From contig NZ_JALPVL010000001.1 of assembly GCF_023544465.1 (NCBI RefSeq), positions 124,001-188,000 of the forward strand: a DNA stretch of 64,000 nt, in the 5' to 3' direction. The translations under genes were made by a program, and so were the position numbers. Shown here in pieces: positions 44,135 to 52,989 of this stretch. A model generated the notes under the pieces. It worked only from the letters and a program-made list of their open reading frames with translations, was not told the DNA's origin and searched no databases. Origin of the DNA: Paractinoplanes maris (GTDB taxonomy: Bacteria; Actinomycetota; Actinomycetes; Mycobacteriales; Micromonosporaceae). Every line of letters starts with the position of its first letter. The stretch's first letter is position 1.

Positions 44135-44458
44135 TCAACCGCCGAAGCCGGGCTCGTCGGGCAGCGAGATGTCGGGCTTCTCGAGCTCCTCGACGTTGAC
44201 GTCCTTGAAGGTCATCACCCGCACGTTCTTGACGAACCGAGCCGGCCGATACATGTCCCAGACCCAGGCGTCGTGCATCTCGACCTCGAAATACACCTCG
44301 CCGTCGGAGTTACGCACGTGCAGGTCGACCTGGTTGGCCAGGTAGAACCGGCGCTCCGTCTCCACCACGTAGGAGAACTGTCGGACGATGTCGCGGTACT
44401 CCCGGTAGAGCTGCAGCTCCATCTCGGTCTCGTACTTCTCGAGATCCTCTGCGCTCAT
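44135..44458 (-). CDS. DUF2469 family protein (Rv2901c-like)
   Basis: This 107-residue acidic protein matches the actinobacteria-specific DUF2469 family throughout: 'MSAEDLEKYETEMELQLYRE', 'VVETERRFYLANQVDLHVRN', 'VWDMYRPARFVKNVRVMTF'. Function is unknown. It overlaps the rnhB stop by 4 bases (ATGA) and is the last gene of the lepB-nudix-rnhB operon. Confidence 0.93.
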   Translation of the reverse strand: MSAEDLEKYETEMELQLYREYRDIVRQFSYVVETERRFYLANQVDLHVRNSDGEVYFEVEMHDAWVWDMYRPARFVKNVRVMTFKDVNVEELEKPDISLPDEPGFGG

Positions 44459-45306
44459 CGCTTCTCGCCCTCCATGGCCTCATCTTCCCCCACCGACGGC
44501 GACGGCTGAGGCTGGTCGTCCGACGCCACGCCGACGGTACTCCCAGGGGTCTCCGGTAGCACCACAGACGCGGTGGCGGATGCATCAAACAGTACTGGTT
44601 GGGCCGCCTCGGGTGACACACGCGGCACCGGTCGGCGAGCCCGTGGCGGACGGTTGCCGCGCCCGGAGGCGGCGGCCACGTTCACGTACGAGAACCGGTG
44701 CTCGGCGCACGGCCCGTGCTGCTTCAACGCGGCGCTGTGCTCGTCGGTGATGTAGCCCTTGTGCACGGCGAACCCGTAGGCCGGGAACTGCCCGTCCATC
44801 TCCACCATGATGCGGTCCCGGGTCACCTTGGCCAGCACGCTCGCGGCGGCCACACAGGCAGCCACCCGGTCGCCTTTCCACACGGCGAGCCCGGGCGTGC
44901 CCAGGCCGTCGACCGGGAAGCCGTCGGTCAGCACGTAATCGGGGCGGGTGGTCAACGACGCCAGGGCGCGGCGCATCGCCGCCAGGTTGCAGACGTGCAG
45001 CCCGCGCGCGTCGACCTCGGTGGCCGGGACGATCACCACCGACCACGCCAGCGCCCGCGCGACGACCTGCTCGTAGACGCGCTCGCGAGCGGCCGGGGTG
45101 AGCAACTTGGAGTCGGCCAGCTCGTCGATCTCGCCGCGCTTGCCCTCGGGCAGCACGGCGGCGGCGGCCACCAGCGGCCCGGCGCAGGCGCCGCGACCGG
45201 CCTCGTCGGCGCCGGCCACCTGGGTGAAGCCACGGCGCTGCAGGGCCCGTTCGAGGGCATAGAGGCCGCCTTCACGGCGGACCACGGTGCGGGGTGGGGC
45301 CAGCAT
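44455..45306 (-). CDS. rnhB: Ribonuclease HII
   Basis: This enzyme cuts RNA-DNA hybrids and single ribonucleotides in DNA. The catalytic domain (about residues 1-215) shows 'VAGADEAGRGACAGPLVAAA', 'DSKLLTPAARERVYEQVV', 'YVLTDGFPV', 'ASVLAKVTRDRIMVEM' and 'HKGYITDEH'. The 283-residue protein carries a C-terminal Pro/Ala/Ser-rich extension of about 65 residues that is not part of the family core. ATG at 45306 overlaps the NUDIX stop (TGATG). Confidence 0.95.
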   Translation of the reverse strand: MLAPPRTVVRREGGLYALERALQRRGFTQVAGADEAGRGACAGPLVAAAAVLPEGKRGEIDELADSKLLTPAARERVYEQVVARALAWSVVIVPATEVDARGLHVCNLAAMRRALASLTTRPDYVLTDGFPVDGLGTPGLAVWKGDRVAACVAAASVLAKVTRDRIMVEMDGQFPAYGFAVHKGYITDEHSAALKQHGPCAEHRFSYVNVAAASGRGNRPPRARRPVPRVSPEAAQPVLFDASATASVVLPETPGSTVGVASDDQPQPSPSVGEDEAMEGEKR

Positions 45307-45752
45307 CAGGACATCCGCCGCAACAGGCCGGGAAGCTCGGCCGGGAAGACGGACTCGGCCGAGGCCTCGATCTCGTCGGCCGACCACCACCGGTGCGCGG
45401 TGATGGTCGCCTTCTCCTCGTCGTCCATGCCGGCGAAGTCGACCTGCCAGCCGGGGACGCGCAGGAGGAAGAAATCCTGCTCCTGGCTGTATTGCCGGCC
45501 GCCGTAGCTGAACTCGGTGGTCTGGTGCCAGTAGGGTTCGCCCAGCAGTCCGGGGTCGACCTGAAGGCCGACCTCCTCGAAGAGCTCGCGGGCGGCGCCC
45601 TGCGCGGGCGACTCATCGGCCTCGAGCCCGCCACCGGGGGTGAACCACCAGCTGGTGCCGGGACGGGCCGGGTCGCCGCCATACAGCAGCAGCGCCCGTC
45701 CGGCCGGGTCGACCAGCAGCACACGGGCGGCGCGGCGTTCGACAACGGTCAC
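45306..45752 (-). CDS. NUDIX hydrolase
   Basis: This 148-residue hydrolase of nucleoside diphosphates linked to another moiety has the Nudix box 'GGGLEADESPAQGAARELFE' extended by 'EVGLQVD' (residues 39-65). The fold is completed by 'DFFLLRVPGWQVDF' and 'TAHRWWSADEIEASAE'. GTG at 45752 is chosen, since earlier codons overlap the gap after lepB. The substrate is unknown. It is in the lepB-nudix-rnhB-DUF2469 run. Confidence 0.92.
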   Translation of the reverse strand: MTVVERRAARVLLVDPAGRALLLYGGDPARPGTSWWFTPGGGLEADESPAQGAARELFEEVGLQVDPGLLGEPYWHQTTEFSYGGRQYSQEQDFFLLRVPGWQVDFAGMDDEEKATITAHRWWSADEIEASAESVFPAELPGLLRRMS

Positions 45753-45796
45753 GCGAGCAAGCCTATTGCGCGAAAGGTGGATCTTACGAGCGGGTG

Positions 45797-46438
45797 TTAC
45801 TTCGGGTCCGGAATCTTGCTGTAGCCGTCCGGCACCGTCAGCCACGTCGCGCGCCCCACCGGCCAGAACACGGTGAAGGCCCGGCCGACGATCGAATCCT
45901 CGCTGATCGTCGCCTCCTGCACGTTGTCGCCGCTGTCGTTGAAGTGCTCGAGGGAGTCACCCGAGGCCGAGCGGTGGTCGCCCATCACCCAGAGCCGACC
46001 GGCCGGCACGGTCACCTCGAACTCGCGGCTGGCCGGCGGGTCCTGCTGGCCGTCCGCGTCGTGGTAGATATACGGCTCGTCGAGCAGCACACCGTTGATC
46101 GACAGCTTGTTGACGTCCGGATCGAACGAGATCTTGTCGCCCGGGATGCCGATGATCCGCTTGATGAAGTCCTCGCCCTCGGCGCCCGACTGCCACTCGG
46201 ACGGCGCCTCGAAGACGATGATCTCGCCGCGGTGGGGATCGCGGAAGTCGTAGACGAGCTTGTTGACGAGCACCCGGTCGAGCACGTTGAGCGTGTGCTC
46301 CATGGACGGGGACGGGATGTAGAACGTCTGGAGCACGAACGCGCGCACCAGAACGGCAACCAGGACCGCCACGCCCAGGAGGATCGGAAGCTCGCGCCAG
46401 AACGAACTGCGCCGCTTTTCCGTCTGCTCGTCAATCAC
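45797..46438 (-). CDS. lepB: Signal peptidase I
   Basis: This 213-residue protein has one N-terminal helix (about residues 15-38). The nucleophile serine is in 'IPSPSMEHTL' and the general-base lysine in 'DFIKRIIGIPGDKI', followed by 'WVMGDHRSASGDS'. It removes signal peptides at the outer face of the membrane. The GTG start overlaps the preceding signal peptidase gene by 4 bases; the two make a tandem pair, as in the Streptomyces sip cluster. Confidence 0.95.
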   Translation of the reverse strand: MIDEQTEKRRSSFWRELPILLGVAVLVAVLVRAFVLQTFYIPSPSMEHTLNVLDRVLVNKLVYDFRDPHRGEIIVFEAPSEWQSGAEGEDFIKRIIGIPGDKISFDPDVNKLSINGVLLDEPYIYHDADGQQDPPASREFEVTVPAGRLWVMGDHRSASGDSLEHFNDSGDNVQEATISEDSIVGRAFTVFWPVGRATWLTVPDGYSKIPDPK

Positions 46439-47322
46439 GAGGGGAGCCTACGTCGCCTGGTCCCGAACGGCAGTCCGGAACGCGCGGATAACGCCGCACT
46501 TAACAGAAAGGGAAAAGCGAAGATCTCGGTCGCCGGAGGCTGCTCGCGCACCGGCACGGTGCCCGGGGCGGCCGCCGTCGGGTGGTCGGCGGCATACGTC
46601 TTCCAGACGTCCGGCACGGACAGGCTGGTGAAGCGGTTGCTCGGCCAGACGATCACGAATGCCCGCCCGATGACGTTGCTGATCGGCACCGGCCCTTGGC
46701 AACGCGCGTCCTGGGAGACCGCGCGGTGGTCGCCCATGACGAACATCTCACCGGCCGGGACGATCACCTCGGTGAAGCGGCGGCTCGTGCACTGGTTGGG
46801 GTTGGGCGGCTGGTTGATGTCGGAGTTGAAGCCGTCGGCGATGTACGACTCGTCGATGCCCACCCCGTTCACCATGATCCGGCCCTTGGCGTCACAGCAG
46901 GCGACCTTGTCACCGGGCAGGCCGATCACCCGTTTGATGAAGTCGCGCTCCCCCGGACGGCTGACCCCGACCAGGTCGCCGATCGTGCGCCCGAGCTTGG
47001 CCACGAAGGTGTTGCTGACCGGCTCGGTCACCTCGGGCGTCCAGTTCTCGTCGCCGCGGAACACCACGATCTCGCCACGCACCGGGTCGCGCATGTCGTA
47101 GATGACCTTGTTGACCAGCACCCTGTCTTTGACCAGCAGAGTGTTCTCCATCGACCCGCTGGGGATGTAGAACGCCTGCACCAGGAACGTGCGGATCAGC
47201 ACGGCCAGGCAGAACGCCACCACCAGCAGCAGCGGCAGCTCCTGCCAGAGCGGCATCTCTTTCCGCCGCCCCACCATCGACCGCCGCCGAGAGGCCGGGC
47301 CGTAGCCCTCCATCGGTTCCAC
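46435..47322 (-). CDS. lepB: Signal peptidase I, second copy
   Basis: This 295-residue paralogue of the next gene also has a complete catalytic dyad (Ser in 'IPSGSMENTL', Lys in 'DFIKRVIGLPGDKV') and 'FVMGDHRAVSQDARCQG'. It carries an insertion with paired cysteines ('VACCDAKGR', 'NPNQCTSRR') and a C-terminal Pro/Ala tail with a short hydrophobic segment ('EIFAFPFLLSAALSA'). GTG at 47322 has GGGAG nine bases upstream; ATG at 47331 is the alternative. It may process a different substrate set, possibly disulfide-stabilised. Confidence 0.94.
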   Translation of the reverse strand: MEPMEGYGPASRRRSMVGRRKEMPLWQELPLLLVVAFCLAVLIRTFLVQAFYIPSGSMENTLLVKDRVLVNKVIYDMRDPVRGEIVVFRGDENWTPEVTEPVSNTFVAKLGRTIGDLVGVSRPGERDFIKRVIGLPGDKVACCDAKGRIMVNGVGIDESYIADGFNSDINQPPNPNQCTSRRFTEVIVPAGEMFVMGDHRAVSQDARCQGPVPISNVIGRAFVIVWPSNRFTSLSVPDVWKTYAADHPTAAAPGTVPVREQPPATEIFAFPFLLSAALSARSGLPFGTRRRRLPS

Positions 47323-47369
47323 GCTTCGCATCTCCCGCCGCCGACCGGCCGAACCACCCCGGATACAGC

Positions 47370-47415
47370 ACTACCGCCCGAATGGCTCCTCTCGCGAGGA
47401 CTTACGGGCGGTAGT
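47370..47415 (-). terminator. Branched hairpin between rplS and lepB
   Basis: Outer arms ACTACCGCCCG and CGGGCGGTAGT pair perfectly (11 bp) around a 24-base loop. That loop itself contains a small stem (TCCTC-TCGC-GAGGA). It lies 72 bp downstream of the rplS stop and 47 bp before the lepB start. It may be a terminator or a regulatory leader for lepB. Confidence 0.6.
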
Positions 47416-47487
47416 ACTGGAAGGGTTCACACTGATCCCATCCGGCACACGGCAAGAGTAATGCGCGGGTGCTCGAATCGATGGGTA

Positions 47488-47844
47488 TCAGACGGTCTGC
47501 TTCTCCCGAAGCTCCTTGATCTTGGCCTTCTTGCCGCGGAGCTCGCGCAGGTAGTAGAGCTTGGCGCGGCGGACGTCACCACGGCTCACGATCTCGATCC
47601 GGTCGATCGCCGGGCTGTTGAGCGGGTAGGTCCGCTCGACCCCGACGCCAAAGCTGATCTTGCGGACCTTGAAGGTCTCGCGGAGGCCGGCGCCCTGCCG
47701 GGCGATCACGACGCCCTGGAAGATCTGGACGCGGGAACGGTTACCTTCGACAACTCGGGCGTACACCTTCACGGTGTCGCCGGCCCGGAAGCCGGGAATG
47801 TCGGTGCGCTGCGACTGGGCGTCGAGAGCGTCCAGCGTGTTCAT
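47488..47844 (-). CDS. rplS: 50S ribosomal protein L19
   Basis: This 118-residue ribosomal protein at the 30S-50S interface shows '[20 protein letters not shown]', '[19 protein letters not shown]', '[15 protein letters not shown]' and '[18 protein letters not shown]'. It is full length with normal termini. The ATG follows GAGGATGCAGCG. It lies 123 bp downstream of trmD in the conserved rpsP-KH-rimM-trmD-rplS order. Confidence 0.97.
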   Translation of the reverse strand: MNTLDALDAQSQRTDIPGFRAGDTVKVYARVVEGNRSRVQIFQGVVIARQGAGLRETFKVRKISFGVGVERTYPLNSPAIDRIEIVSRGDVRRAKLYYLRELRGKKAKIKELREKQTV

Positions 47845-47967
47845 CGCTGCATCCTCTTTTTGAAGCGCACCGGGAGTTCGATGCGCGGCTTGGGTAATTC
47901 TGACCCCCCGCGACTCCAGGGGATCCTCGACCTCACCCCGCGGCGCGGGACGAAATCGGCAACCTCC

Positions 47968-48726
47968 CTACTTTGCCACAGGAGGAGGCTTGATCAGAAA
48001 TCCGCCCTCGTCCAGCGCCTTCCGGTCCGCCTTGTCCAACTGCTCAACCGGGTAGGTCTCCAGCATGTCCGGCCGCCGGGAGGCCGTCCGCAACAGGCTC
48101 TGATCCCGGCGCCAGCGAGCGATCCGCCCATGATCACCAGACCGCAGGATGTCCGGGACGTCCCGCGAGCGCCACGAGGCCGGCTTGGTGTAGACGGGCG
48201 CCTCGAGCAGCCCGGCCGCGTGCGACTCCTCGGTCAGCGAGTCCGCGTTCCCGAGCACCCCGGGCAGCAGCCGGACGATCGCTTCCATGATCACGATGAC
48301 CGCGACCTCGCCCCCGAAGAGCACGTAGTCGCCGAGCGACACCTCCCGCACCGGCATCCGGGCGGCCGCGTCGTCGATGACCCGCTGGTCGATCCCCTCA
48401 TAGCGCCCGCAGGCGAAGATCAGGTGGTCGAGCCCGGCCAGCTCGTGCGCGTCGGCCTGGGTGAACGGCTTGCCCACGGGCGACGGCACGATCAGGGTGC
48501 CCGCCCCCACCGAGTCCAGCGCCTGACCCCACGGCTCCGGCCGCATGACCATGCCGGGCCCACCGCCGTACGGCGTGTCGTCCACCGTGCGGTGCACGTC
48601 GGAGGTCCAGGTGCGCAGATCGTGCACGGCCACGTCGAGCAGCCCGGTCGTCCGCGCCTTGCCGATCAGCGACAGCTCGAGCGGGGCGAAGTACTCCGGG
48701 AAGATCGAGATGATGTCGACGCGCAC
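47968..48726 (-). CDS. trmD: tRNA (guanine37-N1)-methyltransferase
   Basis: This 252-residue SPOUT-class methyltransferase makes m1G37 and prevents frameshifting. It shows '[20 protein letters not shown]', '[17 protein letters not shown]', '[17 protein letters not shown]', '[18 protein letters not shown]' and '[15 protein letters not shown]', covering the deep trefoil knot. The GTG overlaps the rimM stop by one base. Confidence 0.97.
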   Translation of the reverse strand: MRVDIISIFPEYFAPLELSLIGKARTTGLLDVAVHDLRTWTSDVHRTVDDTPYGGGPGMVMRPEPWGQALDSVGAGTLIVPSPVGKPFTQADAHELAGLDHLIFACGRYEGIDQRVIDDAAARMPVREVSLGDYVLFGGEVAVIVIMEAIVRLLPGVLGNADSLTEESHAAGLLEAPVYTKPASWRSRDVPDILRSGDHGRIARWRRDQSLLRTASRRPDMLETYPVEQLDKADRKALDEGGFLIKPPPVAK

Positions 48727-49289
48727 TAGAGATCCAGCAGACCCTCGGGAAGATCCACCACGATCCGCCCGCCGGCCACGTCCACGGCCGGGACGATGGC
48801 GCTGACGAAGGGGATCAACGCGGTGCCGCCACCGGTCTTGTCGAGCACGATCAGATCGGAGGACGGCGCATGCTCGATGCGCTGCACCACGCCGTACGCC
48901 ACGCCGTCGGCCGACTCGACCCGGAGCCCGACCAACTGGTGGTCGTGGAACTCGTCGGGATCGTCCGGCGGTGTCAGCTCCTCGCTGTCGACCTGCAGCA
49001 GCACGCCGCGCAGCTCCTCGGCGACGTTGCGGTCGTAGATGTTCTCGAACACTGCGATGCCGCGCCCCTGATGCCAGCGGATCGACTCGAGCACGAGTTG
49101 CTTGGGCACGTCGAAACGGACACCGGAGACGGCCGCCGGGCCGGTGCTCACGCGGCGGTCCCGGGGGACCTCCGTCACGAACACCGACCCGGGGACGAAA
49201 CGATCTTCCGGTTCATCGGTCCGCACGACCACCGAGACCTCGCCCCGGATGCCGTGCGGCTTACCGATCTGACCGACTACCAGGAGCAT
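48726..49289 (-). CDS. rimM: Ribosome maturation factor RimM
   Basis: This 187-residue 16S rRNA maturation factor has an N-terminal RimM barrel ('[20 protein letters not shown]') and a C-terminal PRC-barrel ('[20 protein letters not shown]' and '[17 protein letters not shown]'). ATG at 49289 is the family start; the longer open frame upstream overlaps the KH gene. One base separates it from the KH stop. Confidence 0.95.
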   Translation of the reverse strand: MLLVVGQIGKPHGIRGEVSVVVRTDEPEDRFVPGSVFVTEVPRDRRVSTGPAAVSGVRFDVPKQLVLESIRWHQGRGIAVFENIYDRNVAEELRGVLLQVDSEELTPPDDPDEFHDHQLVGLRVESADGVAYGVVQRIEHAPSSDLIVLDKTGGGTALIPFVSAIVPAVDVAGGRIVVDLPEGLLDL

Positions 49290-49290
49290 C

Positions 49291-49548
49291 TCAGTACGCG
49301 TCGACGATGTCGACGCGGATGCCGCGCCCACCGATCGACCCGATGACCTGCCGCAGGGCCTTGGCCGTGCGTCCGCCGCGCCCGATGACCGTTCCCAGGT
49401 CCTCCGGGTGCACACGGACCTCGAGCCGCTTGCCGCGACGCGAGTCGACCAGTCGCACCCGGACGTCGTCCGGATTGTCGACGATGCCCTTGACGAGGTG
49501 CTCCAGCGCCGGCCGGAGCGCCCCGTCAGCTCGCGTCGGCGCCGGCAC
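49291..49548 (-). CDS. KH-domain RNA-binding protein (KhpA-like)
   Basis: This protein of about 85 residues is a single KH domain: '[20 protein letters not shown]', '[20 protein letters not shown]' and '[14 protein letters not shown]' with the GxxG loop GRGG. It should bind RNA, probably together with ribosome-assembly partners (Rv2908c in M. tuberculosis). No normal start codon lies at the expected position just after the rpsP stop. The nearest in-frame one is a GTG at 49548, inside the rpsP 3' end, giving a 23-bp overlap. Confidence 0.85.
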   Translation of the reverse strand: MPAPTRADGALRPALEHLVKGIVDNPDDVRVRLVDSRRGKRLEVRVHPEDLGTVIGRGGRTAKALRQVIGSIGGRGIRVDIVDAY

Positions 49549-50041
49549 CGGCCGGGTCCTCTGCGGTCTCGGCGACAGCCTCACGGTTGGGCTCGGCCCG
49601 GTCGGCAACCTTGGTCTGGTCCGGCTTGGCCTCGGCGGCCTCCGGAGCAGCGGCAACCTTCTTGGCCGGCTTGGTGCTCTTGGCCGGGGTGTCGGCGACA
49701 CCGGCGGCCGACTTGGCCTCGGCCTCGTACACCTCGGTGCGGCTCTGCTTCGGCTCCGCGACGAGCAGCGGCGGCGGGGCGGGAAGGCCCTTGAACTGCT
49801 GCCAGTCACCGGTCTTCTCGAGGATGCGCTGCACGGCCTCGCTCGGCTGGGCGCCGACGGAGAGCCAGTACTGCACCCGCTCGGACTTGACCTGGATGAT
49901 CGAGGGGTGTTCCTTCGGCTGGTAGATGCCGACGTACTCGATGGCGCGGCCGTCGCGCTTGGTGCGCGAGTCGGCGACGACGATGCGGTACTGCGGGTTG
50001 CGGATCTTGCCCATCCGCAGGAGCCGGATCTTAACGGCCAC
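49526..50041 (-). CDS. rpsP: 30S ribosomal protein S16 with long C-terminal extension
   Basis: The S16 core is residues 1-80 or so ('[20 protein letters not shown]', '[20 protein letters not shown]', '[20 protein letters not shown]'). It is followed by about 85 further residues rich in Ala, Lys, Glu and Pro, making 171 in total. Such extensions are known in actinobacterial S16 and are probably disordered. GTG at 50041 is the start. It is first in the rpsP-KH-rimM-trmD group. Confidence 0.95.
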   Translation of the reverse strand: MAVKIRLLRMGKIRNPQYRIVVADSRTKRDGRAIEYVGIYQPKEHPSIIQVKSERVQYWLSVGAQPSEAVQRILEKTGDWQQFKGLPAPPPLLVAEPKQSRTEVYEAEAKSAAGVADTPAKSTKPAKKVAAAPEAAEAKPDQTKVADRAEPNREAVAETAEDPAGAGADAS

Positions 50042-50333
50042 GGTTCTCTTCGCTCCTGAATGACTACGAGGCGAGGCGGCGGCTCTCACGTGGGGACATG
50101 AGGAGCCGAAGCTTCATGGACTGGCGTCACCGAGGGGTTAGAGGGCGCCTCAAGCGAGCCGGATACCAGGGGACCATTCTGCCAGACGGGAGGGGGTTAC
50201 TCCCAATCGGCCCGGGAAAAGGCAACTTCCAGGTCAAGAGCCGGTCGTAGCGGGGTGGTGGGTACGGACCACTGCTCCCGCCGAGGGTCGCTTCGCTCCA
50301 CGTGCGTGAGCGGTTGCGCTCTCACAATCAAGA
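50042..50333. other. 292-bp intergenic region upstream of rpsP
   Basis: This region holds the rpsP leader and probably its promoter, plus the 3' flank of the DUF402 gene. I see only a weak hairpin (GAGCG-GTTG-CGCTC near 50308-50321) that could terminate the DUF402 transcript, and no convincing promoter pair or gene. Confidence 0.5.
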
Positions 50334-50990
50334 TCAAATGCGGGCGACCACGGGGCGGTCCCAGCCCGGGGGCAGCTCGGTGGGGGTCGGCCAGGACCGG
50401 TCGGGCTGGAAGTCGCGCCAGGTGCCGTCGAACGGGAAGTCGCCGGCCTCGATGAGCTTGACGACCCGGCGGCCCTCGGCCCACACCGTGGCCTCGTCGG
50501 GGACCCAGTAGAGGTCGGGGCGGGCCAGGCGCTCGGCGAACTCGTCCTCGTCCTTCCAGTGCCAGGTCAGGTCGGGGAAGGCGACGATGTCCAGGTCCTG
50601 GTCGACGACGTCGATGCCGGCCGCGGGGCCGTCGTCCCAGCGGACGGCGGTCTCCTCGAGATTGACGTAGTAGTTCTTGAAGGCGCCGGCCTCGGTGCGG
50701 AACAGCCAGACGGAGTGGTCGGCGTCCGCGGGGAAGAAGCGCAGCAGGCCGGGGCCGCGCCATGTGGTGAACGTCATCGTCTTGGGAGCGGCTTCCCACG
50801 CCACGAAGGACGGCATGTCCCGGGGGCCGCGGCCGTCCGCCGTCGTCTCGATCGCGACGATCGAGCCGCGGGCCACCCAGAGGAGCAGCCCGCGCTCGTC
50901 GTCGGTGACCACCCGGGCCGGGTGGACGAAGCCGAGACGGCCGCGATGCGTGTCGCGGTGCAGGACGAGCCGGCCCGGCTCGAACGGCAT
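50334..50990 (-). CDS. DUF402 domain protein
   Basis: This 218-residue protein has the DUF402 core at about residues 90-185. It shows 'LLRFFPADADHSVWLFRTE', then 'FKNYYVNLEETAVRWD', 'DVVDQDLDIVAFPDLTWHWK' and 'EDEFAERLARPDLYWVPDEA'. Relatives include phosphohydrolases of nucleoside di- and triphosphates (SA1684/YtjA-type) and the RNA-binding FAU-1. The acidic 'DQDLD' pattern fits metal binding. The ATG overlaps the proS stop (TGATG), so it is cotranscribed with the tRNA synthetase. Confidence 0.85.
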   Translation of the reverse strand: MPFEPGRLVLHRDTHRGRLGFVHPARVVTDDERGLLLWVARGSIVAIETTADGRGPRDMPSFVAWEAAPKTMTFTTWRGPGLLRFFPADADHSVWLFRTEAGAFKNYYVNLEETAVRWDDGPAAGIDVVDQDLDIVAFPDLTWHWKDEDEFAERLARPDLYWVPDEATVWAEGRRVVKLIEAGDFPFDGTWRDFQPDRSWPTPTELPPGWDRPVVARI

Positions 50991-52396
50991 CAGTAGGAAC
51001 GCGCCAGGATGGCGATCAGGCCGGGCTCCTCGTCGGAGTCGGGCATCGTGCCGTCGGGGCGGGTCAGGCAGCGGACCGTGACCGCCTTGCCGTTCGCCTC
51101 CTTCTCACCGGCCTCGCCGACCGCCGACCACGGCACCTGGGCCCAGCCGGTCTGCGCCGCCTCGATCGCCTCGCCCAGCGTCTTGACCTCGACCGTGTTG
51201 GCCGCGCGGAAGGCCACCGCCTCGTCGTACAGCCGCTCCTGATCCGCCTTGAGCGCGCTCGTCACGGCGCTCAGCACCTCGGCGAGCGGGGTCGGGGTCT
51301 TGGAGCCGTCGATCCGGCGGGCGATCGTCACGCTGCCGTTGGCCAGGTCACGCGGACCGGCCTCGATGCGGATCGGCACACCCTGCAGCTCGGCGTCGAT
51401 CGCCCGGCGGCCGAACGGGATGTCGGCCCGGTCGTCGAGCTTGACCCGCACACCGGCGGCCTTGAGCTCGTCGCGCAGCTTGCTCGCCGCCTCGACCACG
51501 CCCTCGCCCGCCTTGACCACCATGACCTGCACCTGGATCGGCGCCAGGCGCGGCGGGAGCCGCAGGCCGTTGTCGTCGCCGTGGACCATGATCAGGCCGC
51601 CCATCATGCGGGTCGACGTGCCCCACGAGGTGGTCCAGGCGTGCTCGACCGAGCCCTGCTTCGACGAATAGGTGATGTCGAAGGCCTTGGCGAAATTCTG
51701 ACCCAGCTCGTGCGAGGTGCCCATCTGCAGCGCCTTGGTGTCACCCATCATGGCCTCGACGGTCATGGTGTTGGTGGCACCGGCGAAGCGCTCGCCCTTG
51801 GTCTTGCGGCCCGGCACGACCGGGATGGCCAGCATCTCCTCCATGAACGCCTGGTAGACGTTCTTGTGGATGTTGCGGGCGTGCTCGCGGGCAAGCTCCT
51901 CGGTGGCGTGCGCGTCGTGGCCCTCCTGCCAGAGGAACTCGGTGGTGCGCAGGAACGTGCGCGGGCGCAGCTCCCAGCGCACGACGTTGGCCCACTGGTT
52001 GAGCAGCAGCGGCAGGTCACGGTAGGAGTCGACCCACTTGGCCATGAACTCGCCGATCACGGTCTCGCTGGTCGGGCGCACCACGAGCGGCTCGGCGAGC
52101 TGCTTGCCGCCGGCGTGGGTGACCACGGCCAGCTCGGGCGAGAAGCCCTCGACGTGGTCGGCCTCGCGGCGCAGATAGCTCTCGGGGATGAAGAGCGGGA
52201 AGTAGGCGTTCTGCACGCCCTCTTCCTTGATGCGCAGGTCCATGTCGGCCTGCATACGCTCCCAGATGGCCCAGCCGACCGGCCGGATCACCATCGTGCC
52301 GCGCACCGGGCCGTTGTCGGCCAGCTGCGCCTTGGCGATCAGATCCTGGTACCAGCGGGGAAAGTCTTCCGCACGGGGAGTGAGCACACGGGCCAT
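50990..52396 (-). CDS. proS: Prolyl-tRNA synthetase, archaeal/eukaryal (type 3) form
   Basis: This 468-residue class IIa enzyme has 'GTMVIRPVGWAIWERMQADM', 'YFPLFIPESYLRREADHVEG', 'VVRPTSETVIGEFMAKWVDS' (motif 2 region) and 'GTSHELGQNFAKAFDITY'. It lacks the insertion domain of bacterial ProRS and ends in the C-terminal domain with terminal Tyr ('GLIAILARSY'), as in the archaeal/eukaryal form. M. tuberculosis proS (Rv2845c) is of the bacterial type and lies elsewhere. ATG at 52396 is chosen; upstream codons reach into the sigma-factor promoter. It is divergent from the ECF gene. Confidence 0.95.
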   Translation of the reverse strand: MARVLTPRAEDFPRWYQDLIAKAQLADNGPVRGTMVIRPVGWAIWERMQADMDLRIKEEGVQNAYFPLFIPESYLRREADHVEGFSPELAVVTHAGGKQLAEPLVVRPTSETVIGEFMAKWVDSYRDLPLLLNQWANVVRWELRPRTFLRTTEFLWQEGHDAHATEELAREHARNIHKNVYQAFMEEMLAIPVVPGRKTKGERFAGATNTMTVEAMMGDTKALQMGTSHELGQNFAKAFDITYSSKQGSVEHAWTTSWGTSTRMMGGLIMVHGDDNGLRLPPRLAPIQVQVMVVKAGEGVVEAASKLRDELKAAGVRVKLDDRADIPFGRRAIDAELQGVPIRIEAGPRDLANGSVTIARRIDGSKTPTPLAEVLSAVTSALKADQERLYDEAVAFRAANTVEVKTLGEAIEAAQTGWAQVPWSAVGEAGEKEANGKAVTVRCLTRPDGTMPDSDEEPGLIAILARSY

Positions 52397-52473
52397 GAGG
52401 CGACATCCTAGTCGCGTCCCCGCGCAACCCACCGGGTGGGCAAGGCGTGTCCTGATGGGAAGGGCGGTGTGCG

Positions 52474-52989
52474 GTGAGAGCAACAGACGAGTTCGACGAT
52501 TTCTACCGGGACACGTCCCGGCGCCTGGCCAGATATGCGTATGGCCTGACCGGCGACCCGGGCGATGCGCAAGACCTCGTGCAGGAGGCCTATGCGCGTG
52601 CCTGGCAGCGATGGAGGCGCCTGGCCGACTACGAGGACCGGGAGGCCTGGCTCCGGCTGGTGGTCAACCGGCTCTCCGCCGACCGGTGGCGCCGCCTGGG
52701 CGTCCGCCGGGCCCGCGCCGCCGCCGAGCCACCTCCACCCCACGCCGCCCCGCCCTCGGAGGACACCGTGCTGCTGATCCGCGCCATGCGCACCCTGCCG
52801 CTGGTGCACCGGCGCGCCTTAGCCCTGCATTACCTGCTCGACCGCTCGGTTGCCGAGATCGCCCACGAGACCGGCTCCTCGATCGGCACGGTCAAGTCCT
52901 GGTTGTCCCGCGGCCGGGCCGGGCTCGCGACCGCGCTCGGCGGCGACCACCCCACCTTCGTCACGAACGGAGCCGACGATGCCCACTGA
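52474..52989 (+). CDS. ECF sigma factor, SigE family
   Basis: This 171-residue extracytoplasmic-function sigma factor has region 2 ('FDDFYRDTSRRLARYAYGLT', 'GDAQDLVQEAYARAWQRW', 'YEDREAWLRLVVNRLSADRW') and region 4 ('LVHRRALALHYLLDRSVAEI', 'GTVKSWLSRGRAGL'), separated by a Pro-rich linker. The GTG start is divergent from proS. The membrane beta-propeller gene begins 11 bp before its stop, so the two proteins are made together and the second may be its regulator. Confidence 0.92.
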   Translation: MRATDEFDDFYRDTSRRLARYAYGLTGDPGDAQDLVQEAYARAWQRWRRLADYEDREAWLRLVVNRLSADRWRRLGVRRARAAAEPPPPHAAPPSEDTVLLIRAMRTLPLVHRRALALHYLLDRSVAEIAHETGSSIGTVKSWLSRGRAGLATALGGDHPTFVTNGADDAH

